DNA of 64,000 nt, from positions 27,985,955 through 28,049,954 of the forward strand of contig OX381704.1 of NCBI GenBank assembly GCA_947462335.1, read 5' to 3'. Positions 1-29,640 of the stretch are shown piece after piece. This DNA is from Harmothoe impar. Its lineage: Eukaryota; Annelida; Polychaeta; Phyllodocida; Polynoidae. The position numbers and the translations under genes are program-made. Positions within the stretch are counted from its first letter, which is position 1. Every line of letters starts with the position of its first letter. The notes below the pieces were generated by a model, which worked only from the letters and a program-made list of their open reading frames with translations, ran no database searches and had not been told where the DNA came from.

Positions 1-611
1 ATGTGAAACTGTAAACCAGGACCAAATAAAGATGTATTTAAAAAAAAATCCAACCGCCATTGTTAAGGTGTCCAGGCAACTCTAGGATTTGTATCCTGGT
101 TGCTACAGTCACACAGGAAGTTTCATTGTTGATTCACTTCCAGGTCATGAGGGCCACTGAGTTTTTAATGACCTCTACCTTGTCAAAACAATGTTTGAAG
201 GGTCCATAGACCATGTCTATGGGTGTGATACAATAGGTTTCGATCTGTGGATCTCTTCAGGCTCTTTACTGGCATACACAAGGCTTGTGACAGTTATCAC
301 AATTTAATCCCATGATTCATTGGGTCATAGGAAATTGATTAAATTGAGAATCATATTTCATATGCTATTTTACGTTACATAATACCCGGGCATAACACTT
401 ACTGACGGCGTCACTTCCTGGCATCCAGATGCCTTGAGAACAGCTCCCAATTCGCTAATCTTCATAGACTCTGACCATACTGTGTATTGAAGAATATTAA
501 AAGAACATAATTCTGTTATTCATCATAGATGTCCCATTTTTCTTACTATAAACATCAGCCTAAATCTTATTATGTAAACATATATTGTGATGCATGAACC
601 ACTTCTGTATG
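1..611. other. Intergenic DNA, no feature seen
   Basis: AT-rich sequence with no convincing ORF, splice-bounded exon or repeat. A further 3' exon of the minus-strand gene is not needed, because exon 4 ends in a stop codon. Confidence 0.5.
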
Positions 612-617
612 TTTATT
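612..617 (-). promoter_or_regulatory. Poly(A) signal AATAAA of the cadherin-like/U-box-like gene
   Basis: The plus strand reads TTTATT, which is AATAAA on the minus strand. It lies 37 nt past the stop codon at 654-656, in the right place and orientation to end this transcript. A very short 3' UTR would result. Confidence 0.5.
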
Positions 618-653
618 ATATTGAGATCGTTGCAAAGATAACTATTGATTAAA

Positions 654-3600
654 CTATTGATTAAAAGCGGTATTATTCTTTCCTTCTGATCCAGGATATG
701 CTACATGTCGCAGGAAACGGATCCTAAGCCTGCCTGAACCAAGGCCCTTTACAACAATATCCCACTCACCACCTTTGGCTAAGAGGACACTTCCACTAGT
801 TGCAGATATCTTGACATCCAGGTCATAGTCCTCAGTCCTCCAGGAGAGCCCCAGTGGAATGTCTGTCAGAGGGTTGACCTTGGACGTCTTGGTGTATTCA
901 TCAATAATCTGGGCAGAGAAGGAATACCCTGTCCCTTGGATGGTAATGGGGCGATGTATAACTGAGAGAGATACGGGGTCCTCCCATTGTGCTGCAAGAG
1001 CTGCATCTGAGATCTTGATGAAGCGAGGTAGAGGTTTCCTGGTGTAAACCACCTTGAAGACCTGTCAAATAGAGAAGATATTATAGAATATGGAACATGA
1101 TATTACATATCTTGCATTCATGGGGAAGAAGGCATGGGTAGGAAAAGTCACGCTGTTGAGAGAAGAGCAGAGCAGTGGCACAGGGGGACATGGTAGGACT
1201 AGTAGGACAAGAAATGGAAAATGAAATTAAAATAGTGGGTAATATTTATTTGGAACAGATGTACCAGAATGATAATTAATTTTGTAATAAAATATGGAGT
1301 TAATGAGAAACTGATCGACTTCCCATACCTTCTGAATACCAATTTTGCGACTCCGACCTCACCTTGCCAGTATGGCACCTCAGGTATCTATCGATGTTTG
1401 TAACTTTCAAATTTTTAAAATGAATAAATCATATTTCAATCAAATTGAAATATATTTCAGACGCAGTTTCATATTGATCTTTACTAAATTATTCATAATT
1501 TTCTTTGGGAAAGACTTCCCCCATCTTCTCCACCAACCTCCCCCTCTCCCCCCTCTCCCATCACGACCACGGTCATATCTGATATACATTTGTACCAGGT
1601 AGATACAAAAACAAGCCCACACCTGTGTTTTTGTGCCGTCAGGGGAGGTGACTGTTACATCAACGGCCGTGTCTCCCACGTTAAGGGTGACGGCAGTATC
1701 AGGTGGGGCCCCATTCACCACCGCCACAGACTTCTTATCAGGGACCACAGGCGTCACCTTGGCCTCCTGAATGTCACATGGCACAGTACCTTGAGGCAAG
1801 GAGATAAAAAGATAATTAATAAATCATTTGTATATGACTTTGTGACATTTCCATATGGTATAACATGTATAAGATTAGAGCAGTATTACTACTCAATACC
1901 AAGACACCTGAAAACCGTCTTGAAAATAGAGAGAAATCAAGTTGCACTGAATACCAAGTCTGTATGTATATTTCTATACTTTTAAAGTACAAAATGGTTA
2001 AGCTACTCAAAGGATTAGAGGTTAACTTACAGCAATACGCGTAGGTATTGGCGTTAAATTCTGGGCTGAGCACCCCGTCACTAACACGGAGCCCACTGAG
2101 TGTAGCGTCGCTAGCAGACAGCCGTTTGACATAAACCAAGTAGTACTTAGTGGTTCCATCTTCAGCACACACTTCTATCTTGATCTCGTTGACAATCCCT
2201 TCTTTCAGTGGCACTGTTCGCCCTCCATCCGCTCCCTATAAAGGTACCATAATGAATAGACAGTATTACATGGTTCCTGTAGTATTATGTGAGACATTAA
2301 TTAAGATATAACATTAACTCAGCGATTGCCATGCAGAGGCGTCACAACGGACCGTGGTACGGGAATAGTATAGGGGAGCTAGGCCTATGTTGAAATGCTG
2401 AAAATGTTTACCGCGCCCCCTCAGTAAGGGTAGACATTTTCAAAGTTTACAGGAACGAACGCACGAGGGCTCTTGAAAAGGGGTGATTTTTGGACAATTT
2501 TGGAGAAAAAGGGGAACATTTAGAGGCCTATTTACTCTAAGCAAGTGACTAATCTCAGATCCATAAGGCTACTCCCCTTGCTTTGGGAAATATTTGAAAA
2601 ATTAATGGCTAAGCGACTCAGCGGTTTCATGCTAGAAAATGGCATCTTACGTGAAAACCAACATGATTGATTATAGCACTGAATATTAAAGAAATAGAGG
2701 AAATATGAGTAGGCTTGCCTTTGTCAAAGTGACTGTAATAATTCTGATGCTATAATTCTTTTCTCTTTAATAAGATCTAGTTGCCTAGCAACACATACAC
2801 TTTTTGATGATTTGCCTAGTTACAGCAATAAACAACGCCCAAAGGTCATTTCTGAGACTTTATCCATGCAAAACCATCACAAATTGGACACAAAACACAC
2901 TTTTTTCCACAGAGTGTCTACAAGGCACACATTATCAATTTTTCTGTAGACACCTTGTGATACGTTAGTGTGTAATTTCTTGATGGTAATGTGATGTGAT
3001 GCGTGTGGGTGGACAAAATGGGGCCAGACATCTGTCTTCCTACCCATTAGTCTTCTCTTCAGGCTGCTTATGATATTCTTCCCACACCTATGGCTGGATA
3101 TACACATTTATCACACTCAACGTGGTGTTTGAATCAAATATCAAGATATTTGATAAACATTACCCGAGGGTAATCTGATGTGTATACAGGCTTCGGATTA
3201 GGATTTCCCATTTATAATTAATGCATTTGTCCCCCGTTTCTTTTGAGATATTTTCCTTGACAATAGGGCCCGATTTTAAGTGATAACAATGCTGCATGTG
3301 GAACTTAGTAGTCAAGACCCATATGTGGCATCACCACAAATGCCCATTTACACATGTGAGAGTGTAGCTTGAACTAACTGAGTGAGATATGATCCATATA
3401 CCCAAATACAACCCAGTCTTGCTGGGGTTCGAGGCTAGATAATAGATTGGCTACGTGGTTAGATAGAAAGAATGGACTGGTTGGAAAGGCAGGGAAGGGA
3501 GAGAACATGAGGGATATACTCCTGTATATCCTGGCTTAAACAAAGAGGTCCAGGTAGTTGGGTGCCAAGCCTCCAACTGATATATTTGTGCTGTTTGCTC

Positions 3601-5217
3601 TTGACCGTTCTCTGTCATTTACTACAGATTTGTTTAGCTTCTCTAAATTCGAAATTTAGTGTCTCCATAGCATGGCTGTTAATTAGATGAGCTTAAAATA
3701 AATGAATAACTGGTGCTCCACTGGTAGTGGGGCACCAGGGGTCAGTCAAGATGGCATCTCCCATAGCATGAAGGCTCTCAGCCATATAAACATAGTGAGA
3801 AAAATGCAAGAGGATAATTTGATAAATCAGGGAGAGCAGGAGAGAACCAGGCAGGGGGATCTGCAGGAGAAGTAACGATATGGAGATGGAAACTTACTGG
3901 GGGACTATGCCCCTTTTTAGCAAAGAAGCCTGTGCATTACTATAGCTCAAAAAGGCCTTAAGGGGCCGAAAAAAATTCGGTGAGCGGGGGCACAAAATAT
4001 TACACGCACTCTCGATGGGGGGGGGGGGGGAGGGGGACATAAAATATTTTGGAGCCAATCTCACCTGGTCACCCGGTATTGTAGGCCTAATTAATAAATG
4101 AACAAGGGTTAGGCCACTCAAAAAAAAAAAATTGTTTCTCATCACCGCGCGCATCATAAAAATCATGATTTGGGGAGATTTTTTTGATTTTTTTTTTTTT
4201 ACATTTTTGGTGAAAAATATGCTAAAATTGCCAAAATATTGGCAAATTTGGTATCAAATTAAAGCTTATGCTGTCAGCAATGCAATCAGCTAGGTGTAAC
4301 TTGCATTGTTACACCTTTTGCTGATCAATAAACTCCAAATTACTAAAATGTGATAATTGATCGCGAAATGTCCAAATTTCCCTATGTAAATTGCCCCGAG
4401 TAAAAAAAAAATAAATTAAATAAAAAACACCCTTGTCATATTTTTCATTGCTTGGTGATGAGAAACAATTTTTTTTTTTTGAGTGGCCTTAGGGAGTGCC
4501 CCCCCTCAGTTCTGTTCATAATAAATTACCACTCCCTTATATAAAGGGAGTGGTCATTTTTTTAACAACAGGGGGGGGGGAGGCGGGGGATTTTTTCGCC
4601 CCCCCCCACGGGAGGGGCCCCCCCCCCCCCCCATCGGCAGATTGAAATTGAGTGTGGTCGATCCCTTTGTTCTATAGTATAGGCCTAGTATTAGGCTTTT
4701 TCGATAAAAAGGAGTGCAATTTTTTTGCCCCCCCCCCCCCTCAAGAGGGGTCCAAATGTTTTTGCCCCCCCCTTCAAGGGGTCCAAATTTGTTTCCCTCC
4801 CCCCCCCCCCAAATCCACCAACCCCCCCCCCCCCCCCCATTTTGTTAAAAAATGTCCACTCCCTAAAGATTTAATTAATATTGGATGTTATTCACAGCCT
4901 ATGCACATTGATACAGCCTACAGGGCCGGTGTTGCCACCTGGAACCTGGGCATAGGTGGCTCCATGTAGTGGCTCAACCTTCAGACTAATCAGAGTCCTG
5001 AAAACTTCACAACTCTTGAGCTGACTCTACAACACGGCTCTGCAAGTCTACTTACAAAAATGTTCTTCGAGGCATTACTGTCACTTGTGAAACAATCAAA
5101 TGTGATATCCTTTACATCACTTGTGACTGTAACATTGTACTCCAATATGTCACGCTTAAAAGCTGGCGCCAGTTTATGTGGTTTCACTGAGAGAGTTTCT
5201 AAATCACAGTCGTCCAT
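654..5217 (-). CDS. Tandem cadherin-like beta-sandwich protein with U-box-like C-terminus (4 exons)
   Basis: Exons on the minus strand, in transcript order: 5217-5056, 2235-2031, 1789-1623 and 1061-654 (stop at 656-654). Every junction has GT/AG sites and the phases agree (0, 1, 0), giving 942 nt, 313 aa. Exon 1 begins MDDCDLETLSVKPHKLAPAF and, with exon 2, forms one repeat of the cadherin-like beta-sandwich type (pattern L..L.V....L.P.F....Y.V.V). A second repeat starts at DATLSGLRVSDGVLSPEF in exon 2 and runs through exon 3. Exon 4 carries WEDPVSLSVIHRPITIQG, then IDEYTKTSKVNPLTDIPL. This resembles a U-box (DPV...R..T..G..Y....I..Y......PLT..PL), the E2-binding fold of some ubiquitin ligases. 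There is no signal peptide or membrane segment, so a cytosolic protein is likely. The first Met is the first ATG in exon 1; upstream exons cannot be excluded. I do not recognise a named orthologue. The exon model is firm; the U-box reading and any ligase role are inference. Confidence 0.8.
3420..3860 (+). repeat. Dispersed repeat, diverged relative of 27366-27950
   Basis: Lies in intron 1 of the minus-strand gene. It shares word order with 27366-27950: 'ccaggtagt..gt..caagcctcca', 'tctct..tttact' and 'atggc.tctcccata.catg.aggctctc'. No coding potential was seen. The copies are diverged, so the edges are uncertain. Confidence 0.4.
3895..4045. repeat. G-run element, partial body
   Basis: It holds the family-specific words 'gcccctttttagcaaagaagcc', 'ttactatagctcaaa' and 'ttacacgcactctcga' before a G-run. 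The same words, in the same order, occur at 16475-16590 and partly at 44945-45000. The terminal AGGGAGTG motif is missing on the left, so this is a truncated copy. Confidence 0.55.
4106..4492. mobile_element. MITE-like element with AGGCCACTCAAAAAA ends
   Basis: The left end reads taggccactcaaaaaaaaaa and is followed by 'ttgtttctcatcaccgcgcgcat'. The right end is its inverse, 'ggtgatgagaaacaatttttt...gagtggcctta'. The interior is A/T runs with no ORF. Partial relatives lie at 11871-12020 and 28501-28866. It is a non-autonomous TIR element inside an intron. Confidence 0.65.
4543..4867. mobile_element. G-run TIR element, copy 1
   Basis: It begins AAGGGAGTGGTCATTTTTTT then 'aacaacaggggggg', and ends with the inverse 'gttaaaaaatgtccactcccta'. 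Between them lie blocks of C- and G-runs separated by 'tttgcccccc..caagaggggtccaaa'. The same family is at 16357-16667 and 44811-45136, with a partial copy at 5559-5700 and a related body at 3895-4040. Confidence 0.65.
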
Positions 5218-5219
5218 CT

Positions 5220-5560
5220 TGAATCCAGGGACGCTTCACTGCGGGATTAGCATTTTCATTAAACGTCAAAATGAGATATCACAGTCTTTCACTTTACTGC
5301 ACAATGCACGGGTTATTTCTGAAAATGACCAATACCGACGAATATCTAGTTTTAGATAAGTTCTCTCACAGAACTTGAACGTTTGTACTTATCACTCTCC
5401 TTCCAGAGTTCTAGGTAGAGCGGTAGGCCTACGACTCCAAGAATCTGCTAGGAGAATGTGATACTATCCCGCACCGGGTAACGCTGTGGGATTTTGGCGC
5501 GCATCCAACTTGAAAGCTCCAAGCCCGCGATGGGATTGGTACTCAATCTATGACCAGTAA
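5220..5560. promoter_or_regulatory. Probable promoter/5' region of the minus-strand gene
   Basis: Sequence upstream of the first ATG at 5217. It is less AT-rich than its surroundings, with CpG-containing stretches near 5470-5530 (ccgggtaacg, ggcgcgc, gcccgcg). No TATA box or initiator can be singled out. Assignment rests on position and composition only. Confidence 0.3.
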
Positions 5561-5710
5561 GGGAGCGTTCATTATTTATGGCCGAGGGGGGCTGAGCAAA
5601 AAAGGGGGGGGGGGCACTTTTTTTTAGGGGTATTCGAAGGGGGGGGGTCTTTTTTTTTTAACCTATTCTTAGGGGGGGGGGGGGGTCATTTTTTTAGGGG
5701 TATTCCTGAA
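5559..5710. repeat. G-run element, truncated copy
   Basis: Starts taagggagcgttcattattt, the family terminus, then three G-runs separated by T-runs and 'aggggtattc'. No matching inverted end was found, so the copy is partial. Confidence 0.5.
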
Positions 5711-5941
5711 AATGTCTCGAATTTGGTAGGCGTGAAAATGTCACGGATTTTGGTAATAGTCTGTGTTCTATTTCACCAAATTATGTCCAAATTTTCCTTG
5801 GCGGCATAGCCCCCAAACCCCCTTACAAGTACCTTATTGTGTCCCAGCTGACATTCAGCTTCGTGCTTCATTTACTTTGGCTTTGCCTCCCCCAAACCAA
5901 AGTGAAGTTGCTTCTCACACCCCTCGTTATGGCTGGCAGAC

Positions 5942-6017
5942 TGTTCGACAGATCAGCGGTTCGACAGATCGGCAGTTCGACAGATCGGCAGTTCGACAGA
6001 TCGGCGGTTCGACAGAT
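5942..6017 (+). repeat. 16-bp tandem repeat, about 4.5 units
   Basis: Unit GTTCGACAGATCGGCG, with only single-base changes between units (cggc/cagc, ggcag/ggcgg). It lies just left of the 6099-7429 element. The peptide reading of this stretch is an artefact. Confidence 0.85.
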
Positions 6018-6098
6018 TTTCTAAATTTCTGGGACCATTCAACAGGACTTTTCGCCTGGTTTTATTTTTCAACAGGACTATTCAACAGATCTCTAGGT

Positions 6099-7429
6099 GT
6101 AGGGGAAGATGGGGTAATACGGGTCATGGGGTAATAAGGGACACTCTCATTTCAGACAGATATTTCTTACTGAAAGGTAACAATAAGAACTAAGTTTTGG
6201 TTATACAATAATAGGTAGGCATCAGGTCATATATATTGCAGCACTTATAAGTGGTTGGAGGAATTATTATATGAATTATACGGGGAAAATAAAACTGAAT
6301 ACCTGAAATATATAGGGCTGACATCTTGCTTAGTAAAGCATAATTAGACACATTATAATTTTTGTAAGCTCCTAGTTTGAGCAGAATGGTAATGTTTTTT
6401 CTGGTTTCAGCTGCTAAGGATAAAACACCCAATAGGTTAAACATTTAATTATGGTTTGGTTATTATCTGTGAAGTGTCTAGGAATTGACACCACTTTTTA
6501 TGTGGTGTCCCGTATTACCCCAACCCCATTTTTAGGTGGGGTAATACGGGTCAAAGGCAATCCCTATGGCAATTTGTATATATTTTTTCTACAAAAATGT
6601 TAAGCTATTTACCTTATTTAAACCTTCCACATGAAAGAGGGACTTTGCAGACGCTCCTATTTTTCAAGATATCTAAATAAATTTACTTCTTTGCGATATT
6701 TTTTTTCATGTTTTAAATTTGTATATGGTCATGGTTTGTGTGGCGGCCATTTTCCCAAATGGCGGCATGAAAATATAAGAGATTTCTAGGTCAATTTGAA
6801 CATAAACGACAACTCACAATTTTTGCCATTTCTAGTGTGCATCTTAACATAAATGGTCACAAAATAGCTTGAATTAAAGCTATATAGGAGCCCTATCTAC
6901 TAGATAGGGTTTTGGGCATATCATGACATCCTGGTTACCATGGCAACAATTTAAACACTCCATTTTTGCCAAATTTTGCTAATTCTTTTATATTTTGACA
7001 AATTTTCTCGACAGGAATAGGCATATAGTGCTAATTGAGGTAACAAAGTATCTATATAATGTTTTGGGGCAGTTTAAATCATCATGTATTTTGTTAAGGT
7101 ACCCCAAAGGCTGCTCATTCAAAGAATTCCATTCATGCTTGAAAGATATTTGGCCATTTTCACTGAAGATTACTTTTCCGTCCCATCTTACCCCACAATG
7201 GCAACCCGTATTACCCCACCGTGGGGTAATACGGGTCACAAAATCTTTGAAATTATTAACTACAACCACTGTACCTTAGGGAGTTTGAGGAAATTTTTCT
7301 TCAACACAATTAAATACAAAAGAGGAATGCTTAAAATGTAGGTAAAAAAATATTTTGATTATGGTCACCAGTGAGGTAGAAATTGCATGAAAACCCTTAG
7401 GTGTCCCGTATTCCCCCATCTTCCCCTAC
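6099..7429. mobile_element. 1.3 kb TIR element, GGGGAAGATGGGGTAATACGGG family
   Basis: The left end GTAGGGGAAGATGGGGTAAT is answered at the right end by the inverse, which has one extra or changed base. The word 'tggggtaatacgggtc' also recurs internally near 6535 and 7222, partly as an inverted pair. No transposase ORF is visible, so the element is non-autonomous. It resembles the 47745-48757 element in overall style but not in exact ends. Confidence 0.7.
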
Positions 7430-7792
7430 TTAGGCTATTAACTCCAGTTCTAGTTGGAATATTTACACACTCTTTGTAGCTCTGGAAGGCCTAATTTCAG
7501 GGGAAAATATGACATACAAGGTAAAAGATGTATCGGGTGTTTTTTTCTTTTCAATTTTATGCAAACATAATATTTTCCAGGGTATGCAGTTTGTGTATGT
7601 CCGAACCCCCTTTCTTCCTTATATTTTTCTTTATCCCTAATTTATTTTCTTTATTTGTTCTTTTTTTGAATATAGATCTACCTTATTTGTACCCCTTTCC
7701 GTTTACATCACTAAAATTTGAATCCCATAGCTGCAGTGAATAGAAATGCACAAATTGTGATACATGTATTTCCGATTGTGCACGGTCATTAC

Positions 7793-8010
7793 CCAGTAAA
7801 CACGCTACCTCATTCCAACGTAGCTCAGAGGTTTGTCTAGGTTTTTTTTCAACCAGAGGTTTGAGATTCGACTTTTTGCAAGGTTTGTCAACGTCAAAAC
7901 GTTAAGGTTTATTTACGTTGTACAAACGTTTATGTCTGATTTACGTTTATCTACGTATTGTAGACGTAATTCTACGTAGTAAATCTACGTAATAAGACGT
8001 TTAAATACGT
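7793..8010. repeat. ACGT-rich MITE-like repeat
   Basis: Begins 'acccagtaaacacgctacc' and runs through repeated 'tttacgt', 'ctacgta' and 'aaacgtt' words. Style and start match the CCCAG...ACGTT elements at 33760-33860, 44042-44188 and 47582-47706. The right edge is unclear. Confidence 0.45.
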
Positions 8011-9926
8011 CCAAAGGCAATAAAAGATAAACTAAGATATTGTAGGCCCATAACCCTGGGAATGTATATGCTTCTAACATCGGAAGAGCATATCCTAGCA
8101 TTCTCACCCAAATAAGTGGCTTTATACATATAAATCGATACATTCCATGGTACAATTCACCCTGCACTTGTAAAAAATCTGTGTTTGTTTGAGACTCAAA
8201 TGCTAAAATTGGTCATTACTTGCCTGTATCTTTTATTATAGATTTCTGATACAGAGGACATGGGTATATAACAAACCCTAGATTTGTAAATACATATTTA
8301 GGTTGAGTTTGTATGTGGACTTCTGTTCTGATCTGTGCGTCATACCAACATGTAATAACCTAACAACTTATAAGCAGAGTTATACTGTAGGCCCACTGTT
8401 GGGGCATATTTCAGGGACCACAGTTGGTAAATTGTAATAATCAGACAGTAATAGGCCCAGGGTAGGCCTAGGTAGATAGGCTATGGGTGATAAGTGTTCT
8501 ACATTTAACCATTCACACTTACACCCAACTGAGACCCGGTTATTGCCCCTTCTCTAGAGTTAGCGCCCCCTATTTTTGGAGGTGATTAGATTCACAGCCC
8601 CTTATTCTAAGATCCACCTCTATCGCTTCCGTGAGTTGTTTGGAGGCGCACCTACCCCCCCCCCCCCTCCTCTGGCTCCAAGCCCGCGTGTACGCCGCCC
8701 AGTATGGAGTCGCTGGTTCTATTAATTAAAATAATCGATTTACCTCCCCAGTCTAAATCCAATTAGTGTGTTTTCCACGATCCCCTAACCACATACAACA
8801 TTCTCAGCCACACAGGGGAGACGGGGGTAAAAACGAATCCATGGGAGCAAAACGGACCCCCATCCCTAACAAAGTTCTTAGGTATTAATATCATATTTTT
8901 GTCAAATATCTGACCAGCAGACACTCACGATAGGCCTTTCAAGTTGGAATATTTCTCAATGGAGTTCACTCATTTTTAATAGCCCAAAAGAGGGATTTTC
9001 CATGCTTTTTTTTGCCTCTGGAATATAGGGACCCATCAGCTCGCCCCGTAAGGCAGTTGTTTTTCTTTATTTAATGACATATAGATACGTCGGCTATAGC
9101 TCATCACCATTGCTGTTACTAGTCTTAGGGTAATAGTTCGAGGGTGTAGGCCCTAACCACTATTGTATGTACCAGGAGGTAGGGGGAATTATGGAATAGG
9201 GTATTGCACTATTGATGATATAAGCTGATTCAAAGGAGGAGATTCAACCTTCGCAGTAGAATCAATCTAATATGATTTAAGTAGAGTAGAACCAAGTAGT
9301 TCTGCGATGCTTATAGTAATCCTGATAATCACTGCTAAATGAAACAGATAAGCACGGATGAGTAAGGGGTGTTTATGATAAAGAAGAAGATTGCAATGAT
9401 AAATAACGAACATGTATGTTATGCAGATCTGCAGTATCAGAATAATCCCACGACCCTTGAACGTGTTCCATAGATATGAGACAGTCTCATGGTATTCCAC
9501 CATATATACACATAGGTAAAGAATTCGATACAAGTGGATGGTACGCAGATGTCGGATAAAAGGAATTTCTCCATCTATGATGTAAATATCTAAAATTAAA
9601 AGGTATGTATCATAACGGGTTTTCATTTCGGACCTCCAGTTGTTGAAACCATTCCCTCCTCCATGTTAAATGTGTGCTATACTGAACCTGTTGGTACACA
9701 CCAATCATGCCTGTGAGAGTGATAGCCTGACATCACATATCTGTATAGCTGGATGCAAAGTAGATACAAAATATAGTATTCAACACAGTAGCACTAAAAC
9801 GACCGCACAGGACAAGGACAGTATACTTATTTGTTGGTACTAATGCTCGATACATCAGATGATAATGCAGTGGTTTTACCCTTTTCAACGCCATGTTCAT
9901 CATTTTGCCTCCCTTTGCAGGTCAAT
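8010..9926. other. Intergenic region upstream of the FRRS1-like gene
   Basis: Apart from the repeat remnant at 8813-9120, I see no coding exon. A polypyrimidine tract with AG at 9919-9920 precedes the start codon by six bases. This implies at least one non-coding leader exon further upstream, which I could not place. Confidence 0.4.
8813..9120 (+). repeat. Truncated copy of the GGGGAGACCGGGGCAAAACGG element
   Basis: Starts 'caggggagacgggggtaaaa', then 'gcaaaacggacccccatccctaac..agttct' and 'atatttttgtcaaat'. These match the left end and subterminal part of 47745-48757 in order. No right terminus was seen. Confidence 0.6.
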
Positions 9927-27151
<17,225 letters not shown>

Positions 27152-27289
27152 GCCCAGATATATATGTGCGTGTTTTAGATTTGCATACCGAAAACATATT
27201 GACAACCAATGCAAGAATGTCATACATTATGAATGATTACATCAAGGTTATATACTCAGGGACATGTTACTTGGAATATAGTCGTAGCA

Positions 27290-27293
<4 letters not shown>

Positions 27294-27365
<72 letters not shown>
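27294..27365. repeat. (TA)n microsatellite downstream of the FRRS1-like gene
   Basis: About 36 uninterrupted TA units starting 143 bp after the stop codon, so possibly inside the 3' UTR. No clear AATAAA was found between the stop and this tract. Confidence 0.95.
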
Positions 27366-27367
<2 letters not shown>

Positions 27368-27950
27368 CAGGAGAGCCTATGTTGGTTCTAAGGGCATGTA
27401 CCAGGAGACTCAGGTAGTCATGTGTCAAGCCTCCATTTTCCCTCTTTGTGCAGTTTACTTTGGAGGGTTCTCTCTTATTTACTATCTGTCTATCTTCTGT
27501 ATAAATTGGATCAATGGTTTTTCCATGATATTAGATAAACTTACAGCAATGTGAATATTTCAAATCTCAGGGAAATAGAGCATTTACTCCTCTGTCCGTG
27601 ACCACATGTCAGTCAGTCAGAGTGTAATCAATGCATTGTCTGCCAATCAGGCTAACTCCCTCACTCTACATCTGAGACAATGCGGAGGTGATTAAGTTGA
27701 TCAAGACAGGGGTGGGATACCACCCATCAGTCGAATCAGTGCGAACAGTGGCTGATAACAGATTTACCCACAATGCACTGCTTAGGAGTTAGTACCCAGT
27801 AAGAAAATGGCGTCTCCCATACCATGTAGGCTCTCCCCCGTATAGTGAGCAATCGCAAGGAGTTGTAAAGAAAAATACCACTGAGAAATTATTAAATTAA
27901 TTCAAACAGTCCTCAATCCTGTATCGGAAATTAGATTGCTGAATAACCAT
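27366..27950 (+). repeat. Dispersed repeat, relative of 3420-3860
   Basis: 'caggagagcctatgttgg', 'aggtagtcatgtgtcaagcctcca' and 'atggcgtctcccataccatg' recur in diverged form and the same order at 3500-3770. No ORF is supported. Confidence 0.4.
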
Positions 27951-28173
27951 TTAGGAGGAACTGTTTCACGGAATTCATAACATAAATGAGGTGAAGGATG
28001 AGATGATACGTGCCAAATAAGAAAACACTACTAAAGGAATACAGAGGCATGTGTGTTTTCTAGCACAATCCAAGTGTTATGCTATGCTTTGAACTATAAT
28101 TGAACATGTGTACATATATACAATTTACTGTGAATAATTCAGGATATAATAACAATAATTGGGCTGTGTTATG

Positions 28174-28178
28174 TATTA

Positions 28179-28269
<91 letters not shown>

Positions 28270-28288
28270 CATCATCATTATCATTATT
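28174..28288. repeat. (ATT)n microsatellite
   Basis: About 38 ATT units with a few ATC variants, mostly at the right end. The poly-Ile readings on both strands are artefacts. Confidence 0.97.
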
Positions 28289-28500
28289 GACTAACAGCGC
28301 ATGCCCTGTAGAGAATGACCGAATTACTTCCGGATCATGTTCAACTCACTTATCTAAACGGGCCAAAACTGTGAACTGGAATTTTTGCCAGCTTTATAAG
28401 TCTCCATCAATGTGATAACCTAATGTGGTGTCATGTTGATAGAACAATGTATGGACTTGTAACAACTTTAATGTAAAAAACATGTACAAACTAGTCTCTC

Positions 28501-28866
28501 TTGCCACACAAATAAAAATGTTTCTCCTCACCAAGGAGTGGAACACATGAGGAGGGTGTTTTTTATTTCATCTATTTTTTTATTTACTGGTGGGCTAAAA
28601 TAAAAAGGGAAATTTAGACTTTTCGCAGATAATTTCCACATTTTAGCAGTGAAAGATTTACTGATCTGCAAAAGTTGATATAATGCATCTTATTCCTAGC
28701 CCATATTAAGCATCAGATTTAATTTGATACCAAGTGTGCCAATTTTTGTCCACTTTTAACATGTTTTTACATCAAAAATATCTTTGCAAAAAAAAGAAAA
28801 AAGGTTTTACCCAAATCACGATTTTCATGATGCGTGCGGTGATGAGAAACCAGGTTTTTGAGGTCC
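28501..28866. repeat. Diverged TTTCTCATCAC element
   Basis: Left 'atgtttctcctcaccaagg'; right 'cacgattttcatgatgcgtgcggtgatgagaaacc'. These are the subterminal words of the 4106-4492 family, here with eroded ends. Confidence 0.5.
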
Positions 28867-29299
28867 ATTCTGGAAGCTTACAAATGTCTCATTCGAGATA
28901 TCTCCCATTGACTTAGTTGAAGTTGTATAGTAGACAAATGTCCACACTATTACTATAGTGTTTAACTGCAATACGCAAATTTGACCATCTTTTCAATGTT
29001 TTAGGCCTGGACATATTTATTGTGTATTTATTTCTAAACAAATTAATAATCCGAATCTTTTTTTCATGAACATTCTTTTTCTTTCCGCTGATACCTTCTT
29101 CGAACCCCTAATTTTAAGATTTCATGTTGAAAATTCAATTTAAAATCGGAGGGCCATATAAACATGCACTATGTCTCCCTAGTACATTTTGTAATGTTGT
29201 AAGTTGGCCCTAATGTGGTAGTGTTCAGACTATCAGTGTATGGTTGTTATTGCTGTCTGTCTGTCAAGTTCTTAACTGAAGGTCTTGACAGGTATCCTT

Positions 29300-29640
29300 T
29301 AAGCCTGGAGGGTGGGAAGGGTAGGCAGGCCGGTAGGTCGGTAGGTAGGCAGGTAGGTAGGTAGGGAGGGAGGGAGGGAGGGAGGCAGGGAGGCAGGGAG
29401 GCAGGGAGGGAGGCAGGGAGAGAGGGAGGGGAGAGGGAGGGAGAACTGGGAGGAGGGCATGGACAAACGGAAGGAAGGGAGGGAGGCATGGAGGGGGAAG
29501 AGGGGGAGGCAGGCAGGCAGGTAGGCAGGCAGGTAGGCAGGCAGGTAGGCAGGCAGGTAGGGGGGCAGGGAGGGAGGGAATATGGGGAGTGATGGAGGAG
29601 GAGGGACATACGGTAGGGAGGGAGGCAGGGGGCTGGGCCG
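29300..29640 (+). repeat. GGGAGGCAGG-rich tract
   Basis: Purine-rich array of gggagg, ggtaggcaggca and ggcaggga units. On the minus strand it reads CCCTCC-rich and ends 'aaggatacctgtcaag', the same junction as at 63580-63600. Long Pro/Ser/Leu-rich ORFs on the minus strand come from it. Confidence 0.85.
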
